Assembly (NCBI RefSeq): GCF_036850765.1
Contig: NC_089498.1
Span: forward strand, 50,953,795-51,017,794
DNA from: Saccopteryx bilineata
Lineage: Eukaryota; Chordata; Mammalia; Chiroptera; Emballonuridae
Length of the DNA: 64,000 nt
Direction: 5' to 3'
Part shown: positions 58,041 to 64,000 of the stretch, piece by piece
Layout: every line of letters starts with the position of its first letter
Numbering within the stretch: the first letter of the stretch is position 1
Made by a program: the position numbers and the translations under genes
The notes under the pieces: generated by a model
The model's database searches: none
Told to the model about the DNA's origin: nothing
What the model saw: the letters and a program-made list of their open reading frames with translations, nothing else

Positions 58041-58421
58041 TTTCTATTACTTTTTTCTTTTGACGGACAGAGAGAGTCAGAGAGAGGGACAGATAGTGGC
58101 AGACAGACAGGAAGGGAGAGAGATGAGAAACATCATTGTGATACTTTAGTTGTTCATTGATTGCTTTCTCATATGTGCCTTGACCAGGGGGCAACAGCAG
58201 GGCAAGTGACCCCTTGCTCAAGCCAGCGACCTTGCACTCAAGTCAACAACCATGAGGTCATGCCTATGATCCCATGCTCAAATGGTGAGCCTGCACTCAA
58301 GCCAGTGACCCCATGCTCAGGCTGGTGAGCCTATGCTCAAGCTGGCATCCTCAGGGTTTTGAACCTGGGTCCTTTGCATCCCAGTTTGATGTTCTATCCA
58401 TTGTGCCACCACCTGGTCAGG
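58041..58421 (-). mobile_element. VES-type SINE
   Basis: Near-identical 17-bp flanks (CCCAGAGAATATTTTCT at 58024-58040 and CCCAGAGTATATTTTCT at 58422-58438). The body is longer than the other VES copies because the CTGGCTTGAGCAT-like unit is repeated several more times. Confidence 0.9.
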
Positions 58422-58852
58422 CCCAGAGTATATTTTCTTAAATACACCAAGTTATAGTAGCCACCTCCTCCCACAACTTTATCCCATTTTCTGGTATTAT
58501 TACTTTTTTATCCTCTTTTAAATATCTTATACGTCCCCTTGCTTACTAGGAGGACAAGAAAATATACCTAGATATATTTCTAATATTTTAAACAATTACC
58601 AAGCACATATAAATGAAATAGATAAATTGATAAATTTTGTTGGCTTTGCGCATTGTACAGAATTTGGTTTGTCACTTTATATGCGTTGATATTAAACGTA
58701 TATTTCATTAAACTGATTTTTCCCAAGGAAAAGAATTAACTTATTTATGGTTTGGCTACTTTTTGCATTTACTATATTAGATAAACGTGATAGAAAAACA
58801 GATACAGGTACATTTTCTGATTTACTTTTTATCTAGAAGAGGAGGGTCTTAC

Positions 58853-58983
58853 CTAATTTCATAATTATTAAGTTGCTTGATTGCATTCTTGGCTTCTTGT
58901 TTATTTGAGAATGTTACAAAGGCATATCCTCTATTGTTGCCATTAAAATCCATCATCATTCTCATTTCATAAATTTTACCAAT
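58853..58983 (-). CDS. A1CF: A1CF coding exon, rest of RRM1 (residues ~79-122)
   Basis: A 131-bp exon encoding [17 protein letters not shown] onward to NNYEI, plus two bases of an Arg codon completed by the next exon. It carries the RRM1 RNP1 strand RGYAFVTF (about 96-103), whose aromatic residues stack on RNA bases. The acceptor is ACTTATAG and the donor GTAAGA. A TG/CA dinucleotide tract lies roughly 57-106 bp upstream of the acceptor in transcript direction (59040-59089). The exon is intact and highly recognisable. Confidence 0.96.
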
Positions 58984-60804
58984 CTATAAGTAATGGAAAA
59001 AGAGAAATTTATATTTATGCATTTGTACTTCCAAATGAACACACGCATGCATGTGTGTGTGTGCACACACACACAAACACACACACAATGTTTTCTGAAG
59101 TCTGTCACTGCCATTATTTAGAATTTTCATCCCAGGTGGAATGGTTTGCATATTTTCATACTGGGTTCAGGTCCATTATCTGATTTATGGGCAAAGTCAA
59201 GCTAAATAAACAAAACAAAATAAAACAAAAATGTTTAGAAGTAGCATTTCAGCCTAAGTTAACAGAGCAAATGATCTTTCACTACACAACTATCTGGGGA
59301 TTTATACAATATCTTATGGATACGAAAACACATTTGTCATCAGAAGTACAATTTCTTGATAGATTTCCCCCTGCCCTCTCCATTGGTCTCTGAAGTCTCC
59401 TTAGTTTTATCTTCATTTGTTAATACTCTACCATTGATATTTAGAATAAGAACCAGGAAACTAATTTGGAACTTTGCTAAACCTTCTTAGCTGTCTTTTC
59501 CCACCACCATGAAATCAAAATGAGTACAGAAGATGTATTTCAGAGGATGGTCTGGGAGCCCTGTCATTTTCATCATCTGCTGAAGGTAAACACTAGTCCT
59601 AATACAACTAACCCAGGGCCAGGACCTCCACTCTAGGAGGGTACTCACTATTCCTCTGGCTCCAACTCTTCTGCTTTGCCTATATACTACTCCCTCCTGA
59701 TACTTCAAACGTTCTCCAGAAATATAGACTTAGCAATTCATTATTGATGGCTGCCATAAAAAGAGTGGCCCCAAAAGAAATGAGGGGCAGGTATGAGAAG
59801 AAGAGGCATCCCTCATATGCTATTAACACTGGTTGGTTACCCCTTTTCTCAGTCTCAACCCACCCCGTGGTATTCAGTGCGGGTCAGCTATTTCATCTGG
59901 ACTCATTAGGAAACAGTTCAGGCATGTTTCACCTCTGTGTTTCAGGTGTTTCTAGGTGCTCATTTTTAGATTCAGGATATAACATCCTTACAGGATTAAG
60001 TCTTCATAAATTGCTCACATATTAAGTGGGATTGTATGTACTAAATTAGGAGCAGTTCTAAATCTGAGGCTGAGTTACACACACACACATGCACAACTGA
60101 TTTTGGCATTTAGGGAAAGAAATAGCTAAATTCTAATTTTTGCTAAATGTTTAAGGAATATAGCTATTTAAACACCCTTTGATAAATTATTTAAAATAAT
60201 GGTTAATTTTGAACTCTGTCTTTAATTTGGGGCTAGGTAAGAAAATATCACTTGGAATTAAAACTGAGGAAATTTATTTATTAATAATTATATAATTACT
60301 TTGAGACCTTTAATAATGTAACTAATTTCATTGACAGAAAGGCAGACAAGAAATTGAAACTTGCAGAAAAAAAATTTCATTCTGGGTCAAAATGTATAAA
60401 CACATGCTTGAGCTGCAACAAACCTACCCATTCTTTTTATGTAAAAATGTTGCACACACATTAATATCAGGTTGGAGCAATATCTTTTTTAGACAGGCTG
60501 TTGTAGTGTTATTGTATAAGGATACACATGTTGAGCTTGCAGGGAGATGGCATGCCAGAGAAGATAGGGGATTGAGTTAAGAATTGAAAGTTATCAGCAG
60601 TGATGTCAGTAACAGCTGATGTCAAACTGTGAGTAACAGGTCAAAGAGCTGAGACAATCACTAACAGGTAGGAAGGTTTTAACTGCTTAAGGAAGTGTGA
60701 TTGGAAGAGAAACCATCACTGGCAAGGAAAAATGAGAATGAAATTAAAGTGAAGAGAGTAATACTTTTCCTATGAAAGATAAGAATATTTAAATTTGGAC
60801 TTAC
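58984..60804 (-). other. A1CF intron between the two RRM1 exons, 1.8 kb
   Basis: Apart from a TG/CA tract at 59040-59089 I see no recognisable repeat. The sequence is AT-rich and apparently unique. Confidence 0.8.
59040..59089. repeat. TG/CA dinucleotide tract, largely palindromic
   Basis: A TGTGTGTGTG run joins a CACACACACA run at a GC step, so the tract can fold on itself. It starts 57 bp upstream of an A1CF acceptor in transcript direction. Confidence 0.9.
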
Positions 60805-60939
60805 TTTTTCACATAGTGGTATAAGTTCATCCTCAAAAAGATCTCGCGGAAGTTTCCCGATAAAAATTTCACAGCCCCTTTCTGGGGGTGCAGCATCCCA
60901 ACCAGGTGGAGGGCCACCATATTTTCTTTGTCCATTTTC
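60805..60939 (-). CDS. A1CF: A1CF coding exon, start of RRM1 (residues ~34-78)
   Basis: This is the first coding exon visible in the window. It is 135 bp, phase 0 at both ends, and encodes 45 residues from ENGQRKYGG to PLCEK. It contains the segment [20 protein letters not shown], in which EIFIGKL is the RNP2 strand of RRM1. On the minus strand the acceptor reads ATTTTCAG before GAAAATGG, and the donor is GTAAGT after GAAAAA. The reading frame shows that about 33 N-terminal residues must come from an upstream exon. I did not find that exon between 60940 and 64000. Confidence 0.96.
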
Positions 60940-61289
60940 CTGAAAATCCAGGGTACATTGTATGAGGGAGAGAAGAATACAAGAGATCTTTAGCTGAAAT
61001 TTCTCAATTATTTTTTATAAATAATTCACAGTAAGAAACATTTATCATTTACAAATAATAATTGACTATTCAGAGGATAAAAATTATAGAAGTCTCTTTT
61101 GTGTGGATTTTATAACCGTGCTCTATGCTTCGGTGATTTGCTTGAGATGAACATGTGAAATCTTATAAAGTACTGAAAAATATAAGGGGTTATTATTTTT
61201 TTTTTGTTATCTTTCAAATCACCAAAGCCTGCTGCTCATCAAAGGATCTGCCTGTAATGGGGATGTGCTCTGAAGGCTGTGTGATGTGG

Positions 61290-61485
61290 TGATGAATGTT
61301 CTGGAGCTGGACTACTTGAGTCTATGACTCACAAGCTGTGGGTCTTGGACAAATAACTTCTCAGAACCTGTTTCCTCAGATGCAATGGGAGAATAATCTT
61401 AGCTTTTGATTAAGGAGATAATGCATCAGATATGGATGGTACAGCTCTTGGCATGTAATACATATTTATTCATTATTAATTCCCT
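61290..61485 (+). mobile_element. MIR relic
   Basis: GAGCTGGACTACTTGAGTCT, CTGTTTCCTCAGATGCAATG, AATAATCTTAGC and TGGCATGTAATACATATTTA are in MIR order. Confidence 0.78.
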
Positions 61486-62187
61486 TCTTGCCTCCTTGAA
61501 TTTAGGTTTCTTCATATGCCAAATAAGGCAGCAACAAGACCCAAAATAGAAACATTGTGAAGATTACCGTTGGAAGGAGTGGCTGGATAATTTAAGGGGT
61601 AGCTGGGGAGAGATTTCAATCTATTTTCAAAGCTGACAAAATGGTGCGAGTTGCTTACTAATGTTGGATCTCTTTGTGGGGAATAATGTTATTCTCTATC
61701 CAGAGAGAATTAGATTCTATTTTTTCCTTTACCCTAACAAACACTTGGTTAATTTAATGTCCTTATTTGAGGAGTAATATTGGTGCTTCTCTGCAATATT
61801 ACCTATATTTTTCTAGAGATTAAAGACATAAAAGTACCTTGAGGCCCCCAAATGAAGTATAGGCCTAACCCACCATTGTTGATTTGCTGGGGAAAGGTAA
61901 ATTTCCTTTCCACTTAGGCATAGCCAGGACTCTGTCGTTGTGCTTTGTAATTTTTAAAGAAAGGAAACTATAAGGGACCAAATATCAGTATGCATTACTA
62001 ACTTCTACAATTACCACTTAAAAAATTTTATACTATAACATGATACATGTTGGAAAAATCAGTAATGTATAAGGTAAAAAGAAAAATTCCCAAATGCACC
62101 ACCCTACCCATCATAGAAGTATTGTTAAAAATTTCACTGCCTTTCCAATACTTTTTATGTATATTTAAAAAAGACATGGTAGTTGTT

Positions 62188-62527
62188 CCCCTCCACCCCC
62201 CCCACAGGGACAGAGAGAAAGAGTCAGAGAGAGGGATAGATAGGGACAGACAGACAGGAACAAAGAGAGATGAGAAGCATCAATCATCAGTTTTTCGTTG
62301 CAGTACCTTAGTAGTTCATTGATTGCTTTCTCATATGTGCCTTGACCGTGGGCCTTCAGCAGACTGAGTAAACCCTTGCTCGAGCCAGTGACCTTGTGTC
62401 CAAGCTGGTGAGCTTTTTGCTCAAGCCAAATGAGCCCACACTCAAGCTGACGACCTCGAGGTCTCGAACCTGGGTTCTCTGCATCCCAGTCCGACACTCT
62501 ATCCACTGCGCCACCGCCTGGTCAGGT
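62188..62527 (-). mobile_element. VES-type SINE
   Basis: Perfect 15-bp duplication GACATGGTAGTTGTT at 62173-62187 and 62528-62542. The minus-strand head is CCTGACCAGGCGGTGGCGCA, with B-box-like GGTTCGAGACC. This is one of the better-preserved VES copies here. Confidence 0.95.
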
Positions 62528-63084
62528 GACATGGTAGTTGTTTAAAAACATTGTTTCATACAATAGTCATTCGAAGCCAAAGTAAGACAGCTTCTAGCGT
62601 CATTGATAAATCTTTATATGTACCAACTTGAGTCCTTCTCAGTTATTTAATGTGTTAGCACAAAGGCTTTTTGGATGACAGTATTTAAATGATATCTGTG
62701 ATTGTGATTACTTTTTAAATCTTAATGATTTATATTGTATTATTTTAAATTAAAAAAATGTGTGATGGATGTTTTTACCTTGTCTTGATTACTTTGTGCT
62801 TTAAATGACTGGATATTTTTAATTTTACTAAATATTTAAATATTTGCTTCAAGAGTTTTTTATATTTTTTCTTCCCCTATATTTTTGCAAGATTATCCAG
62901 TAGTTAATATTTATTATCACTGAGAAATCTAAGAAATAACATGTTTCATATTTTTATTTTAAAAAAATTAAGAACCCAGTAAGCTGTATCTCAACTAAGA
63001 ATTCCTTGAAAAGTATAAATATCATATTTTCAGAGACATATTAAAGATTTTATTTACATACCTTCTGACAAGTGCCTATCTAGC

Positions 63085-63255
63085 CCTTACTGCCAGACAC
63101 TATTCTAATCCTCAGATATCTTCATGGGTTATGAATTTTTACTATCCTCATTTTACGAGACACATGGAAGCCCAGAGAGATTTAAGTAGTTTGCTGAATC
63201 ATGTAATTAGGAACTGAATTCAGGATTTGAACTCAATCTGGTTTCAGAGTTTATT
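63085..63255 (-). mobile_element. MIR relic
   Basis: GCCAGACACTATTCTAATCC, CTCATTTTACGAGACACATG, GCCCAGAGAGATTTAAGTAG and GGATTTGAACTCAATCTGG are in reversed MIR order. Confidence 0.82.
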
Positions 63256-64000
63256 AGTTACGTTTTCTTTCTTGATAATGGAGACTTCATCATTTGTAAC
63301 AGATCTATGCTTAATATTTATTTATAAAAAATTTATCATGCCATTACATTACAAACTCTGTTGCATTTAAAATCGTTTTCAACTTTCAATCATTTTATTA
63401 CACAATTTTTTTAGAGGGGAGGACATCTCAGTTCTACTGCTCACATAAAGGCATATTTCAATTTGCCAAACCACAGTCTACCTCCTTGGGTCAACTCTCA
63501 TCATTTGTTTGATGGTGATGCCACTGAGGCTATTTTTACATATCTTGAAGATCTAGACGTACTATTCAGTGGATTACTGAAGAGCACCTAGGATGAATTT
63601 GGCAGCATTTTTACTCTTCTTGTTGGGGAAACCAAATTTGCACCTCACAATAGTAAAGTGGCTATTGCAGAATTTCTGATTTGACAAGCTTTGTCTGATA
63701 ATTTGAAAATAAATAGGCAATGAGCATATTAGCCTTTTTAAATTTTCCCTTCAACTTTCCTTCTTGCTATAATTGCTAAAAATGTCACCAGACAATTTTT
63801 TGCAAATCATGTGTGTGAGGTGATTCATCTGCTTATGAGCCAAAGTGATTGGACAGGAAATCTTATTAATTGTTTTTCTTTGGTTTCTATAAACACTTGA
63901 AATAAATTTCCCAAGAATATGTTTTGGGATCACAAAAGGTCTGACTGGTTCAGAGATGCCACAGAGTTCATTCACTGGGCGAGGCTTGCTTTGTGAACCA

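Larger units (their letters stand above)
57150..58450. other. Old retroelement-like sequence, unidentified
   Basis: The wording (GCATCTTAAATGTAAATTG, TCTTTGCACCTGCTGTGCTT, GACTCAGGTAAAATTTTACT) resembles conserved stretches in 3' parts of old LINE or LTR elements, but I cannot assign a family. It is interrupted by a MITE at 57466-57538 and a VES SINE at 58041-58421. Confidence 0.35.
51209..58852 (-). other. A1CF intron, 7.6 kb
   Basis: It contains a MIR relic (51690-51840), a 55-bp copied segment with flanking hairpins (52294-52395), a pogo/Tigger-like transposon with a RHIN-like SINE (52978-54230), further MIR, Tigger and hAT elements, a short mariner-like MITE, old retroelement-like sequence near 57150-58450 and a VES SINE. 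I see nothing specific in 51270-51690, 51850-52290, 52400-52970, 54250-54770 and 56250-56780. Confidence 0.8.
6588..60939 (-). other. A1CF: A1CF gene, ten coding exons (first coding exon outside window)
   Basis: A1CF is the RNA-binding partner of the cytidine deaminase APOBEC1. It helps recruit the enzyme to apolipoprotein B mRNA for C-to-U editing in liver and intestine, and it shuttles between nucleus and cytoplasm. Ten exons on the minus strand, read from high to low coordinate, translate to a continuous 561-residue protein that I recognise as A1CF throughout. Exon lengths are 135, 131, 239, 165, 98, 271, 206, 137, 152 and 152 bp including the stop. All junctions have GT donors and AG acceptors with compatible phases. 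Residue numbers below assume 33 upstream residues, as in known orthologues, giving 594 in total. RRM1, RRM2 and RRM3 begin near residues 56, 136 and 231, and a dsRNA-binding-like domain lies near 445-522. There are no internal stops, so the gene looks intact. The promoter and 5' UTR are not in the window. Confidence 0.97.
60940..64000 (-). other. A1CF intron continuing beyond the window
   Basis: It contains MIR relics at 61290-61485 and 63085-63255 and a VES SINE at 62188-62527. I looked for the first A1CF coding exon and did not find it. 62600-63080 and 63260-64000 are AT-rich unique sequence with nothing I can name. Confidence 0.75.

Noticed and set aside
62188..62527. tRNA-like sequences with A and B boxes at SINE heads
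   Set aside because: They belong to tRNA-derived SINEs with target-site duplications and A-tails. The cloverleaf is not complete, so they are not tRNA genes.

Overview
The window is mammalian nuclear DNA: AT-rich, dominated by introns and interspersed repeats, with one recognisable host gene. It carries many copies of two tRNA-derived SINE types that I recognise as bat families: a long RHIN-like type (about 360-390 bp, typical of horseshoe and Old World leaf-nosed bats) and VES-type elements. I infer a bat, probably rhinolophoid. The SINE names are from memory, so the species call is tentative.

The gene is A1CF (APOBEC1 complementation factor) on the minus strand. Ten coding exons can be placed with GT/AG boundaries and matching phases, from 60939 down to the stop codon at 6588. 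Together they encode 561 residues. The missing first coding exon (about 33 residues in known orthologues) lies beyond position 64000, which gives about 594 residues in all. The exons build three RRM domains, a Gly/Arg/Tyr-rich middle region and a C-terminal double-stranded-RNA-binding-like domain. No stop or frameshift interrupts them. The 24-nt tandem splice acceptor that makes the known long and short A1CF isoforms is preserved at 14864-14889.

Layout: 1-6587 is 3' UTR and downstream sequence with little identifiable content. 6588-14887 holds the last four coding exons, with old repeats between them. 14888-23271 is an intron nearly filled by a minus-strand L1 carrying three SINEs. 23272-33664 holds three exons plus hAT, MIR, L2, MER5A and MER20 relics and a chimeric SINE. 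33665-50969 is a 17.3-kb intron containing a Tigger-type element, a full-length but dead 7.7-kb L1 with a 14-bp target-site duplication, and a decayed ERVL-type provirus. 50970-64000 holds the RRM1 and RRM2 exons and several DNA transposons and SINEs.

No wholly new gene system is evident. The observations most worth a second look are: an exact 55-bp copy of the provirus 3' end placed between two fold-back hairpins 1.9 kb away; a SINE-SINE chimera inserted as one unit; CTCF-core matches carried by the RHIN-like SINEs, plus a separate one beside the last A1CF exon; and an open membrane-anchor-like reading frame just before the polypurine tract of the ERVL provirus, a class usually described as lacking env.
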